Assembly: GCF_001424345.1 (NCBI RefSeq)
Contig: NZ_LMPF01000004.1
Location: forward strand, 193,183 to 257,182
Direction: 5' to 3'
Length of the DNA stretch: 64,000 nucleotides
Source of the DNA: Burkholderia sp. Leaf177
GTDB lineage: Bacteria; Pseudomonadota; Gammaproteobacteria; Burkholderiales; Burkholderiaceae
Part shown: one piece after another, positions 47,405 through 56,517 of the stretch
How the letters are laid out: each line of letters begins with the position of its first letter
Position numbering within the stretch: position 1 is the first letter of the stretch
Made by a program: the position numbers and the translations under genes
The notes under the pieces: generated by a model
Database searches by the model: none
The model's input: only the letters and a program-made list of their open reading frames with translations
What the model was told of the DNA's origin: nothing

Positions 47405-48291
47405 ACCGGAAAGGAATCATCCTGGCGGGTGGCTCCGGCACGCGTTTGCATCCGGCAACGCTGGCGGTGTCGAAGCAGCTCTTGCCGATCTACGACAAGC
47501 CGATGATTTACTATCCGCTCGCCACGCTCATGCTTGCCGGGATTCGGGAGGTGTTGATCATTTCCACGCCGCAGGACACCCCTCGCTTCCAGCAATTGCT
47601 TGGAGATGGCAGCCAGTGGGGCATGTCGCTGCACTATGCGGTCCAGCCGTCTCCGGACGGGCTGGCGCAGGCTTTTGTCATCGGCGAATCGTTTCTTGCA
47701 GGGGCGCCGAGCGCGCTCGTGCTGGGAGACAATATTTTCTTTGGGCACAACCTCAAGGAAATTCTGCTCGACGCCGACCGGCGCGACGCGGGCGCAAGCG
47801 TTTTCGCTTATCCGGTGAAAGATCCTGAGCGGTACGGCGTGGTGCAGTTCAAGGACGGCAAGGCGGTGAGCATTGAAGAAAAGCCGGGCAGGCCGAAGTC
47901 GCGGTATGCCGTGACGGGCATGTATTTCTACGATGCGGATGTCGTCGAGATTGCGAAGGCAGTCGAGCGTTCGCCGCGCGGTGAATATGAGATTACCGAC
48001 ATCAATCTGCGATATCTTGAAAAGGACCTGCTTTCGGTGCAAACACTCGGCCGCGGTTTTGCCTGGCTCGACACGGGAACTCACGACTCGATGCTCGAAG
48101 CGTCGCATTTTATTTCGACTATCGAGCACCGTCAGGGCTTCAAGATTTCCTGCCCGGAAGAGATTGCATGGCGCCAGCGCTGGATTTCGGACGCGCAGCT
48201 TGAAGAGCTGGCCAAACCTCTCGCCAAGTCTGGATATGGAAAGTACTTGTCAAGCCTGCTAGCCGACGGCGGCATTAGTTCCGGGTGGTGA
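47401..48291 (+). CDS. rfbA: Glucose-1-phosphate thymidylyltransferase
   Basis: 296 residues. [11 protein letters not shown] near residue 9 is the nucleotide-binding loop, [16 protein letters not shown] follows, and L-G-D-N-I-F-F-G-H (near residue 110) carries the metal ligand aspartate. [12 protein letters not shown] is the C-terminal signature. Makes dTDP-glucose. ATG at 47401 overlaps rfbB; it is the last gene of the seven-gene block and converges with the second GtrA gene. Confidence 0.97.
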   Translation: MNRKGIILAGGSGTRLHPATLAVSKQLLPIYDKPMIYYPLATLMLAGIREVLIISTPQDTPRFQQLLGDGSQWGMSLHYAVQPSPDGLAQAFVIGESFLAGAPSALVLGDNIFFGHNLKEILLDADRRDAGASVFAYPVKDPERYGVVQFKDGKAVSIEEKPGRPKSRYAVTGMYFYDADVVEIAKAVERSPRGEYEITDINLRYLEKDLLSVQTLGRGFAWLDTGTHDSMLEASHFISTIEHRQGFKISCPEEIAWRQRWISDAQLEELAKPLAKSGYGKYLSSLLADGGISSGW

Positions 48292-48328
48292 CGCGAGATT
48301 CTGAAGCAGCAGGCCGGCAGCGGCACAG

Positions 48329-48754
48329 TTATTTGAGCGAGTCTTTGCGCGGCGTTTTAAACACCCAGAAATGGGCGCCAGCGTAATTGAAAAACATGCC
48401 GACAATGGATCCCGCTGCAAGCGGGATGATTGGGTATGCCTTGAGCGCAGGCAGACTTGCAATGAGCGCTGCAAAAACGCCGAGATTGATCAGGGCGCCG
48501 ATCGTCTGAATGGTGAAATAGGATGCGTACTCGCGTCGTTTGTCGCGCGGTACGTCTGCCGCCTGCTTAAAGACCAGCGTCCGGTTGAGAAGCCACGTCA
48601 CGAATACGGCAACCACGAACGAAACGACTCGAGCGGCATAGACATTGACGCCGAATCCCTTGTTCAAAGCGGAAAGCACGCCCGCGTCCACGGCAAAACC
48701 CACAGCGCCCACGCAGCCGAAAGAAAAGAGCTTTCTGATCAGATTGCGATTCAT
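48329..48754 (-). CDS. Second GtrA-family membrane protein
   Basis: 141 residues, four hydrophobic helices. R-K-L-F-S-F-G-C-V-G-A-V-G-F-A-V-D and W-L-L-N-R-T-L-V-F are clear GtrA signatures, closer to the consensus than the copy at 43.6 kb. Start overlaps the stop of the GT2 gene by 4 bases, so the two are translated as a pair. Presumed flippase for the sugar-lipid made by that GT2. Not a recent duplicate of the other GtrA: the sequences differ widely. Confidence 0.9.
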   Translation of the reverse strand: MNRNLIRKLFSFGCVGAVGFAVDAGVLSALNKGFGVNVYAARVVSFVVAVFVTWLLNRTLVFKQAADVPRDKRREYASYFTIQTIGALINLGVFAALIASLPALKAYPIIPLAAGSIVGMFFNYAGAHFWVFKTPRKDSLK

Positions 48755-49740
48755 TGGCGTGAACGGAGCTGATCGAGTTCGCTTTGCCTCAGCAGATAAC
48801 GCTCTGCCTCCATGCGCTGCTGATGCACCACAGTATCGAGAATCAGGCCAACCCCGAAGATCATCATGGCAGCCACGCCGGTCGCTGAAGAGAGAATGGC
48901 GAGCGGTACATGGAAGATGTATCGGTATTTAAACCAGTCATCAAGAACGGGAACGGCAAAGAGGATGCTGGCGATTGCAAAAAGAAGCCCAAGCACGCCG
49001 AAGAACAGGAGCGGGCGGTAATAACGCAGGATTTGAGCGATGGTGAAAATCACGCGCGCGCCATCGGGCACGGTCTGCAACTTGGATACGCTTCCGGCGG
49101 GCCGGTCCTTGTACTCGATCGGGATCTCGACAATTCGCGCACGCTGGTGCAGGGCATGCAAGGTCATATCGGTTTCAATCTGGAAGCCCTCGACCAGAAT
49201 GGGATAGGACTTGACGAACGCACGATTGAATACCCGATACCCGCTCATGATGTCGGTCAGCTTTGCACCGAAGAAACGATTGACCATGCACTGGACCAGC
49301 GTATTGCCAAATCCGTGCAGGGGACGATCATTCTCTTTTGCGTAGTGGCCACCTGAATGTCGGTCGCCGACTACCATGTCAGCAACGCCGTTGGTAATGG
49401 GCGTAATCAGGTCGTGAATTCGTTCGGCAGGATATGTCAGGTCCGCATCCGCCAAAACATAAATGTCCGCATCGATTTCAATGAACGCGCGGCGAAGCGC
49501 GTTGCCCTTGCCTTGCCGCCGTTCAAAGATGACCGAGCCTTTGCATCCCAGCGTTTTGAGCGTTTCTTCCGCAAGCGCCTGGGTGTTGTCTTTTGAGTTG
49601 TTGTTCACAACATAAAGCGCGGCGTCCGGCAGTTCGCGATGGAACGCCTTCATGGTCTCGACAATAGTCGCGGCTTCGTTATAAGCGGGCAGTATGATCG
49701 CGGTTTTGATAATGTTTTCTCGGAGAAACAATGATGTCAT
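48751..49740 (-). CDS. Second GT2 polyprenyl-phosphate glycosyltransferase
   Basis: 329 residues. L-P-A-Y-N-E-A-A-T-I, A-D-A-D-L-T-Y-P-A (DxD-type metal site) and M-S-G-Y-R-V-F-N-R form the GT-A domain. Two membrane helices lie near 230-300. Similar in layout to DPM1/GtrB enzymes, with the charged R-x-E-A-E-R-Y tail common in bacterial homologues. Start ATG 49740 is chosen because the domain begins 12 residues later; an ATG at 49791 is also in frame. It is coupled to the GtrA gene and lies 68 bases after the GT4 gene, in an operon with manC. Confidence 0.87.
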   Translation of the reverse strand: MTSLFLRENIIKTAIILPAYNEAATIVETMKAFHRELPDAALYVVNNNSKDNTQALAEETLKTLGCKGSVIFERRQGKGNALRRAFIEIDADIYVLADADLTYPAERIHDLITPITNGVADMVVGDRHSGGHYAKENDRPLHGFGNTLVQCMVNRFFGAKLTDIMSGYRVFNRAFVKSYPILVEGFQIETDMTLHALHQRARIVEIPIEYKDRPAGSVSKLQTVPDGARVIFTIAQILRYYRPLLFFGVLGLLFAIASILFAVPVLDDWFKYRYIFHVPLAILSSATGVAAMMIFGVGLILDTVVHQQRMEAERYLLRQSELDQLRSRQ

Positions 49741-49808
49741 CTTTCTAAACGATTCATGTCGGAGACCGACGCTCTCGCCAAAATTTGGCATATCGCATTA
49801 TAAATCGA

Positions 49809-50939
49809 CTAAAAGCCCGGTTCGGCAGTACCTGGTTTTTTCGCCAGCCGCTTGTATAAATCCACGTAGCTGTCGACCATTCTCCGGGCCGTGAACAGCG
49901 TCTCGAAGCGCTTGCGTGCGTTGACGCCCAACCGCGCCGTCAGAGCGTCGTCAGTCCAAAGGGTTTGCATGGCCTCGCGCAATGCGGCAGCGTCGCTGTG
50001 ACGGACGATTAGCCCCGTTTCCCCATGAACATTGACATAGGATGTTCCTGTCCCGATCTCGGTTGAGATCATGGGCTTGCCGAACATTGCGCCTTCCAGC
50101 AAGGAAATCCCGAAAGCCTCGGAACGCAGATGAGAAGGAAACGTCAACGCGCGGCAGAGCGTTAGGAGAGCCACTTTATCATCGTCCGCCGCAGCCCCTA
50201 CGAAGTGCACGTTCGAGAGCTGAAGACGCTCCGCCTGGGCTTTTAGATCACGCTCCACCGGTCCGGCGCCAACGATCACCGCCTGAAAATTCGTCCCCTG
50301 CATTGCATCGAGAAGAATGTGAAGGCCTTTGTAGTATCGAAGGTTGCCGACGAACAAAAAGAACTTCGGCCCGATCCGTTCACTCCAGTACTTCAGCTTT
50401 TCCTGTGTGGGCGCCGCGTAGGTGGTTTCATCGAGTCCGATGGGAATGACCTCGACTTTATTGCGAAAGCGCTGAAGCACGTCGCTGGTTTCTAGGTAAT
50501 TGGGCGATGTCGCCACGATCGTGCTGACATTGGCTAGAAAGCGGTTGCGCAACGGTTTATAGAACTGCAACAGCGTTTTTTGACGCACGATATCGGAGTG
50601 ATAAGTCACGACCGAAGGCTTGTTCATGCGACTCGCAAAATGCACGATGTCAGCAAACGGCCAGGGAAAATGGTAATGGATCAAGTCGGCATGACGGGCG
50701 AGCTGCTTGAATTCGCCGAAAGCGGAAAGAGAAAACGCGGACGAGGCGATCTCAATATCAAGCTTCGCACGATGATGCAAGTGGTCGCCAAGGTCCACGG
50801 TTCCGGTACTACGGCTCACCGTGAGGACGTCGCTTGCAATGCCGCGCTTTGCTGCCCCGGAGCAGATCTGATTGATCAGCTCCTCAACACCGCCCATGGA
50901 GTCGGGTTTATAGGTCTTATAAAAATGGAGTACGCGCAT
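49809..50939 (-). CDS. GT4-family glycosyltransferase
   Basis: 376 residues, a single GT-B enzyme. M-G-G-V-E-E-L-I-N near the start (acceptor side), F-V-G-N-L-R-Y-Y-K-G near residue 200 and S-E-A-F-G-I-S-L-L-E-G-A-M-F-G (E-x7-E, donor side) near residue 277 are intact. Likely adds one sugar to the O-antigen primer, adaptor or repeat; similar to WbnH/PimB-type enzymes. Second gene of the minus-strand run manC-GT4-GT2-gtrA. The gap to manC contains a perfect 10 bp hairpin. Confidence 0.87.
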   Translation of the reverse strand: MRVLHFYKTYKPDSMGGVEELINQICSGAAKRGIASDVLTVSRSTGTVDLGDHLHHRAKLDIEIASSAFSLSAFGEFKQLARHADLIHYHFPWPFADIVHFASRMNKPSVVTYHSDIVRQKTLLQFYKPLRNRFLANVSTIVATSPNYLETSDVLQRFRNKVEVIPIGLDETTYAAPTQEKLKYWSERIGPKFFLFVGNLRYYKGLHILLDAMQGTNFQAVIVGAGPVERDLKAQAERLQLSNVHFVGAAADDDKVALLTLCRALTFPSHLRSEAFGISLLEGAMFGKPMISTEIGTGTSYVNVHGETGLIVRHSDAAALREAMQTLWTDDALTARLGVNARKRFETLFTARRMVDSYVDLYKRLAKKPGTAEPGF

Positions 50940-50958
50940 AAATTCCGTTGCGGCAGAG

Positions 50959-50981
50959 GCAAACGGGCGAAGCCCGTTTGC
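50959..50981 (-). promoter_or_regulatory. Intercistronic perfect hairpin
   Basis: GCAAACGGGC (50959-50968) and GCCCGTTTGC (50972-50981) form a 10 bp stem with a 3 nt loop, between manC and the GT4 gene. No T-run follows on the minus strand, so it is not a normal terminator. It may tune decay or downstream expression. Confidence 0.6.
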
Positions 50982-51003
50982 GTGGACTGCCTGGCTTCAA
51001 TTG

Positions 51004-52455
51004 TTAGCCGGGCGCTCGGCCGTAAACATCTTCAAAGCGGACGATATCGTCCTCGCCCAGATACTCGCCGCATTGGACCTCGATGAGAACGAGATCCATG
51101 ACGCCGGGATTAATCAGCCGATGCTTGTGTCCGGCCGGAATATAGGTGGATTCGTTCGGCTGTAACGAGATGATCTGGTCACCATTGACAATTTCAGCGC
51201 AGCCGCTGACCACAATCCAGTGTTCGCTTCGGTGATGGTGCATTTGCAACGAAAGCTGTGCAGCGGGCTTTACTACGATTCGCTTCATCTTGAAGCGGTC
51301 GCCTTCTTCAAGCACCGTGTAAGTGCCCCACGGACGATGAACCGTCCGGTGAAGCCTGAAGGCTTCGTGGTTGAGTTTCTTGAGCTTTGCCACGATCTGC
51401 TTCACGTCCTGTGCCCGGTCACGGGAGGCGATCAGCAGGGCGTCGGCGGTATCGACCACGATCAGATCGTGCACGCCAACCGCGCCAATCAGCCGTCCGT
51501 CTTCGCTGCGCACGAAGCAATTGTCCACATCGTGAAGCATTGCTTCGCCGTGAATGCGGTTGCCGCGTTCGTCCGGGGCCGTCAGCTCGCTGATAGAAAG
51601 CCACGAACCTATGTCGCTCCAGCCCATTTCGCAAGGCACAACGTTGACATTGTCCGAACGTTCCATGACGGCATAGTCGATCGAAATGTCTTCAGCACGT
51701 GAGAACTGCGCGGCATTTAGTTCGATGCTGTAACCGTCGCTCGACTCGCTGCGCTTGGCTTCGGCGACGGCCGCCAGCGCCGGATCCAAGACGGTTGGAG
51801 AATATTGTTCAAGTTCTTTCAACATGGTTTCTGCGGTGAAGCAGAAAATGCCGGCATTCCAGAGGTGCCGGCCGCCCGCCACCAGTTCTTGCGCGACGTT
51901 GAGATTCGGCTTTTCGACGAACCGTACGACCTTATGGACCTCGTCAGCGCCGGGCAACGGCGCACTCTCATATTCGATATAACCGTAACCCGTTTCCGGC
52001 GCCGTGGGACGGATGCCGAACGTAACGATCCGGCCTTCCTGGGCCGCTTTGGCAGCATGGACGATCGCCTCGCCAAACGCCTTCTCATCTTCGATTAGTT
52101 GATCTGCCGGCATGACGAGCATGATGGCGTCGTCGCCGTGTTCCTGACGGACGACTGCCGCCGCAACGCCAATCGCTGCCGCCGTGTTGCGTGCCGACGG
52201 CTCCAGGATGAAGCCGAGCTTCGAAATGTCGGCGTCTGCGTCGACACATTCGTCTTTGGTCAGGAAGTATGTGTCACGGTTGGTAACTATGACCACTTCC
52301 GTAGCATTAGCCACTTTTGCCGCGCGCAAAAACGTTTTCTGCAACAGACTTTGGCCGTCGGCCAGCTTGAGCAGAGGCTTGGGAAAGGCTTCGCGGGACA
52401 CTGGCCACAGGCGTGTGCCCGCTCCGCCACATATGATGACTGGAATGATATTCAT
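51004..52455 (-). CDS. manC: Mannose-1-phosphate guanylyltransferase / mannose-6-phosphate isomerase
   Basis: 483 residues, bifunctional type II. N-terminal pyrophosphorylase: C-G-G-A-G-T-R-L-W-P-V-S-R-E near residue 7, F-P-K-P-L-L, F-V-E-K-P and W-N-A-G-I-F. C-terminal cupin isomerase: R-P-W-G-T-Y near residue 370, K-R-I-V-V-K-P and Q-M-H-H-H-R-S-E-H-W with metal ligands. Makes GDP-mannose, the donor for mannose and the substrate of gmd. ATG at 52455 is used as the nucleotide loop then sits at the normal place. Divergent from the large membrane protein gene, with 278 bp between them and no gene in the gap. Confidence 0.96.
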   Translation of the reverse strand: MNIIPVIICGGAGTRLWPVSREAFPKPLLKLADGQSLLQKTFLRAAKVANATEVVIVTNRDTYFLTKDECVDADADISKLGFILEPSARNTAAAIGVAAAVVRQEHGDDAIMLVMPADQLIEDEKAFGEAIVHAAKAAQEGRIVTFGIRPTAPETGYGYIEYESAPLPGADEVHKVVRFVEKPNLNVAQELVAGGRHLWNAGIFCFTAETMLKELEQYSPTVLDPALAAVAEAKRSESSDGYSIELNAAQFSRAEDISIDYAVMERSDNVNVVPCEMGWSDIGSWLSISELTAPDERGNRIHGEAMLHDVDNCFVRSEDGRLIGAVGVHDLIVVDTADALLIASRDRAQDVKQIVAKLKKLNHEAFRLHRTVHRPWGTYTVLEEGDRFKMKRIVVKPAAQLSLQMHHHRSEHWIVVSGCAEIVNGDQIISLQPNESTYIPAGHKHRLINPGVMDLVLIEVQCGEYLGEDDIVRFEDVYGRAPG

Positions 52456-52733
52456 AGAACGGCTCGGGATTGACGGGGTCATAGCGTAGAGGCACCGATT
52501 CTAGCGGACTTCGTCTTTTGATCCTATTTCCGGCTGGTCGCCTCTCGGAAGTATTGACTAATCGCCAGTGCCATACGCTAGATGCCTCCGTCCGGTTGCG
52601 CTGCTAGAATGCCGTCGATCAAAATGAGTCCACGGCACACCGCAATGCTTTTTGCCATTCTGTCCGCTCGACGGGATAACTACGCGGCTTTGCCACTACA
52701 GCAGCGCCTCAGATTAGAAGGGTTTGGATACAC

Positions 52734-55244
52734 ATGCCGAAGAAGCAGAACGCGTGGCGGCCGGGGAATTCGGTCTGGATATGGGGAGTGCTTCCGGCCG
52801 TGTTTGCCATTGCCATATTGTGGTATCCATTCGGATTATCGCTAGGCGGGATGCTTGAGGAATATGACATTCTCGGGCTTATCAATCTCAATCCCGGATT
52901 CTGGAATTCGTTTCCCGGGCACCTCCTTTCGCAATTGTTTGCTGCGCGGCCATTGCAGGTTTTGCCGCACGCCATTGCGTATCAATTGAGCCCGCATTCA
53001 TTTACCGGCTTTCATGTTTTGTTGATGGTCGCCTGTTTTTTGCGCGTTGTGGGCGGTGCATCAATTGGATATTTCCTCTTTCGCAACAGGCTGTTCGCTG
53101 CTGCAATGGGGCTGCTGTTTTTGGTGTTCCCCGGGGATACCCAGCAGTTTCACTTCAGGACGATGCATATCTGTCTCGCAGTTGGGCTGGCCATATTCGG
53201 AGCGGCTTGTTCCCTGCGTGCCTTGCTGGATCAACATCCCGCCCGGCGATGGGCGCTCGCGGCGACGGGAGCAGTGCTTTCATGCGTTGGCGTACTGATT
53301 TATGAGCCTGTATTTACGCTCTATGCATTGATGCCGGTTGTGCTGGCTGCCCGCTATGGTGTTCCGCGCGCTGTTCGTGTGCTTTGGAGAAAGCGTGGCA
53401 TCGCCGCAATATGGGCGCTCGGGCTCATTGCCAATATTACCTACCTGTTCTACGCAATCGTTATTTTCAAAAGCAGTTATCAGGTCAATGCATCGCAGGG
53501 AAGCATGTCGAAGTCGATCGTGCATAACCTGCATTACCTTCTTGATTCGGCGGCTTATCGCGTTTTCTTCGATGCCTGGATTTCGGCTTTCCATATCCTG
53601 ACGCAACGTACCGTCCATTTTGGTTATCTGGCCGCGGTGTTCGTCGTTTTCTTGCTCATGTTTGTGTATTTTGCGGGTGGCCGCCATTCGACCATCCGAT
53701 GTAGCCAATTTCTACGCTATGTGCTGGCTGGCTTGCTGTTGTCGATTGCGGGTTACCTGCCGTTCATGGTCGCCGAAACGCATATGGTGATCACACAGCG
53801 CACCTTTATTGCCGTGGCTCCTGGCGCAAGTCTTATCGTCGTGGCGTTGATTCAGGCGCTTTCCCGCCGGGCGAACGTGGTAGCTGCCGTGCTGGCCGCC
53901 TGCGTGGTGACGCTTGGAACCGTGGCTCAGCTATATCAGTTCGATCTGTACACGCGTGCCTACACAAGCGTCGTACGTCCCTATCTGTCGCAAGTCGCCG
54001 ATAAATCCGATCCGTCCAGGCACGTGCATCTCGTGCAGGATTCGTCAGGATTTGCCGGATACTTGAATGGCATCTATTTTTCGAAGATTGTGTACGGTCC
54101 GGGCGTGCGGCGAGGGGTGAGTACGGACACCTACATTCTTTGCGAAGACAGCGCTCAAACGTCGATGACAAGTTTCTCGCAATGCTTGCTTTCCAATGGG
54201 ACGTGGCGCGTGAGCGACGGCAAAGGCGGCGAACGCAGCTTTCCAGCCAATCAGGTTGACGTTATCGAAATGGGCAAGCATTTCGATGCTTCGTACCGTT
54301 CTTCCCGCCGCAATTGGCATGATCCGGGGAACTACGATGCATCTCAATCCATGTTCACAAGCGAGCCGGGTGCGTCTCGGGACGCTTACGCGTGTGTAGC
54401 AGATTCTGCCTGGGGGTATTCGGACTATTGCCGCGGCATGGGCTGGTCGGACGGCATCTTCAGCCATGCTACGTTTATCCATAAAACATTCTTTGCTGCG
54501 ACGGCTACGCGCGCTTCTCTGATATTCAACCTTGAACCCGCCCGGGCGCCGTATCAGTTGCTCATCGACATGTTCAGCGATAACGGAAGTTCACCCGCCG
54601 ATCTGACGCTCCAGCTCAACGGGTCGCCGCTCGATTTCAAGGCCTTCCAGGGGCGTTTTCTCGTCGCGGCAGTTTCTCCCGCGTTATTAAAGGTTGGCCA
54701 GAACGAACTGGTCTTCAACGGTGCGCTCGCGCCGGGACGTGTACTTGGATTGTCGGTTTCGAGCGTTGCGCTCGCACCTTCCGGCAGCAAGTTGCTAAGT
54801 GCATATGGCGTCGATTTGTCTCCGGCGAAGATCACCGCGAACCAGTGGATTGGTGCGGGCAGCACGGAGGCAGTCAAGATGCTGGCAAGCGGTTTCTCGG
54901 GCGCCGAGCCGGAGGGCCGCTGGACTGCCGGGAAAAAAGCGGTGATCGAATTCGCTTTACCGTCAGGCACAAATGCCCGGACTTTTGTTGCTGAAGTCAT
55001 GCCGTTCCTCGATGACCGGCATACCCATGTAGATGTCGATGTGACTGTCAACGGTGCGCCCGCGCTGCACAAAAGCTTCGCCTCGCCGGCACGGCATGAG
55101 GTTATGGAGATCCCGCTTGGTTCTGCTGGCTATAACAACGGTGGCCTGGTCCATATGACCATTTCGATCAAGGACCCGGCGAAACCGCAATCCGCCGATA
55201 CTCGCGATCTTGGAGTTTTCTTGTATCGGTTCAAGGTTCAGTAA
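52734..55244 (+). CDS. Large polytopic membrane protein with C-terminal beta module
   Basis: 836 residues. About ten helices to residue 420; the first periplasmic loop has E-E-Y-D-I (about residue 42), which fits the acidic motif of GT-C glycosyltransferases. From about 430 on the chain is soluble, with S-R-R-N-W-H and several cysteines. The end holds a beta-rich module starting G-F-S-G-A-E-P-E-G-R-W-T (about residue 720) and ending D-L-G-V-F-L-Y-R-F-K-V, the same module as in the proteins at 44.0 and 61.6 kb. Possible GT-C transferase for the second GtrA/GT2 pair. ATG at 52734 has AGAAGG upstream. Convergent with the acyltransferase gene. Confidence 0.7.
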   Translation: MPKKQNAWRPGNSVWIWGVLPAVFAIAILWYPFGLSLGGMLEEYDILGLINLNPGFWNSFPGHLLSQLFAARPLQVLPHAIAYQLSPHSFTGFHVLLMVACFLRVVGGASIGYFLFRNRLFAAAMGLLFLVFPGDTQQFHFRTMHICLAVGLAIFGAACSLRALLDQHPARRWALAATGAVLSCVGVLIYEPVFTLYALMPVVLAARYGVPRAVRVLWRKRGIAAIWALGLIANITYLFYAIVIFKSSYQVNASQGSMSKSIVHNLHYLLDSAAYRVFFDAWISAFHILTQRTVHFGYLAAVFVVFLLMFVYFAGGRHSTIRCSQFLRYVLAGLLLSIAGYLPFMVAETHMVITQRTFIAVAPGASLIVVALIQALSRRANVVAAVLAACVVTLGTVAQLYQFDLYTRAYTSVVRPYLSQVADKSDPSRHVHLVQDSSGFAGYLNGIYFSKIVYGPGVRRGVSTDTYILCEDSAQTSMTSFSQCLLSNGTWRVSDGKGGERSFPANQVDVIEMGKHFDASYRSSRRNWHDPGNYDASQSMFTSEPGASRDAYACVADSAWGYSDYCRGMGWSDGIFSHATFIHKTFFAATATRASLIFNLEPARAPYQLLIDMFSDNGSSPADLTLQLNGSPLDFKAFQGRFLVAAVSPALLKVGQNELVFNGALAPGRVLGLSVSSVALAPSGSKLLSAYGVDLSPAKITANQWIGAGSTEAVKMLASGFSGAEPEGRWTAGKKAVIEFALPSGTNARTFVAEVMPFLDDRHTHVDVDVTVNGAPALHKSFASPARHEVMEIPLGSAGYNNGGLVHMTISIKDPAKPQSADTRDLGVFLYRFKVQ

Positions 55245-55283
55245 GGCACGTAGTTCCCGGAAGCGGGGAGCCGCTGCCCGTGT

Positions 55284-56513
55284 TCAGCCGCGATTCTCGT
55301 CGCGCTCGGTGTCTTCGACTGAAAGGCTACGCCTGACGGTGAAGAGCCGCTTGATCGCTCGCTGAGCCGGTCTTTCGAGCGAATAGTGAAGCCCAACGGC
55401 CAGCAACGCTATGAAAACAAACTGCGCCAGGTAGCCGATGACACCTGGCGGAGGGCTCATGGCTCTCCACATTTCCGATGCGGGAAGATGGATCAGGTAA
55501 AACGCGTAGGACGTCTCGCCGGCAACGACCATGCCTCGTGACGAGAAAAACCGCGCGAACCGGGAGCGTTCGTCGGCGGCAGTCGCCACGACGAGCACAG
55601 CGAACGGAATGGCATAAGCAACGTCCCATGCGAACGTACCGGGCGCAAGAAAGGTCATGAGTGTCGCTACCAGGGCGCAGCAGCTTAGCCGGATGGCGGC
55701 CCACGGGATTGGCAACGCTTTCAGCGTTTCAACGTGCCGCAGGATGACAAGTCCGCCGATCATGCCCAGGATGAAGTCGCCGAGTCGAGCGACTGGCATC
55801 CGGTAAATCCACCGATGCGACGAGTTTGGATCTGTGGAGGGCACGTCACCCAGAAAATGCGCGAACACCGCGGTCCCGGCCAGCATGACCGCGCTGATCG
55901 CGAAAGCGAGCGTCAGCAGGCGTGAGAGCGAGCGGTCGACCGGGCTCATATGCATGAGCTTCGCGAGCAGCGGGAATGCCGCATACAAGAACAACTCGAC
56001 CCCAATGCTCCAGGCCGCACCGTTGATGCCGAAGGCTACGTGCACGTCCGGGCTCCACGCCTGGAGTGCAAGAAGGTACAGCAGCAACGGCAGCGTAAAT
56101 TCCTGATGCCACCACCAGGCAACGATGATCGCGAATAAATAAAGCGGGTAGATTCGGGCCAGGCGGTTGATTAAATAGTCACGTGTGTTTCTCAGCGTGA
56201 TGGTGTAAAACAAATCACGATAGTTATACGCAATAACAAACCCTGAAAGCACGAAAAAGAACGTGACGCCACAAAATCCGGAGCGTTCGAAGTCGAGAAA
56301 TTTTCCGCTTAACCCGGGAAACCTCAAGTGTGAAAGCGCCACCAGAAAACACGCGATCACCCGGAGTCCGGTCAGCGACGGAATTGGACGACGATGCGAC
56401 CTGCTTAGCACAATACCCGCTTGCGTTTCCAGGCAGGCATTGGTTTGGTTCCGTTGAAGCACGTCCACTCGATTAATGATCCTGAGTAAAATATATCTTA
56501 GGCACGGAGGCAC
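55284..56513 (-). CDS. Acyltransferase 3 family membrane protein (OafA-like)
   Basis: About 409 residues from a GTG start; internal GTG starts nearer the first helix are also possible, since the first 40 residues do not look like part of the domain. S-L-T-G-L-R-V-I-A-C-F-L-V-A-L-S-H near residue 46 holds the catalytic R and H of the family (usually R-x10-H). F-F-V-L-S-G-F-V-I and N-R-L-A-R-I-Y-P-L-Y follow. About ten helices. Family members O-acetylate surface glycans from acetyl-CoA across the membrane. No SGNH domain at the C-terminus. It probably acetylates this O-antigen. It lies 4 bases after the next gene upstream. Confidence 0.87.
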   Translation of the reverse strand: MPPCLRYILLRIINRVDVLQRNQTNACLETQAGIVLSRSHRRPIPSLTGLRVIACFLVALSHLRFPGLSGKFLDFERSGFCGVTFFFVLSGFVIAYNYRDLFYTITLRNTRDYLINRLARIYPLYLFAIIVAWWWHQEFTLPLLLYLLALQAWSPDVHVAFGINGAAWSIGVELFLYAAFPLLAKLMHMSPVDRSLSRLLTLAFAISAVMLAGTAVFAHFLGDVPSTDPNSSHRWIYRMPVARLGDFILGMIGGLVILRHVETLKALPIPWAAIRLSCCALVATLMTFLAPGTFAWDVAYAIPFAVLVVATAADERSRFARFFSSRGMVVAGETSYAFYLIHLPASEMWRAMSPPPGVIGYLAQFVFIALLAVGLHYSLERPAQRAIKRLFTVRRSLSVEDTERDENRG

Positions 56514-56517
56514 AACT

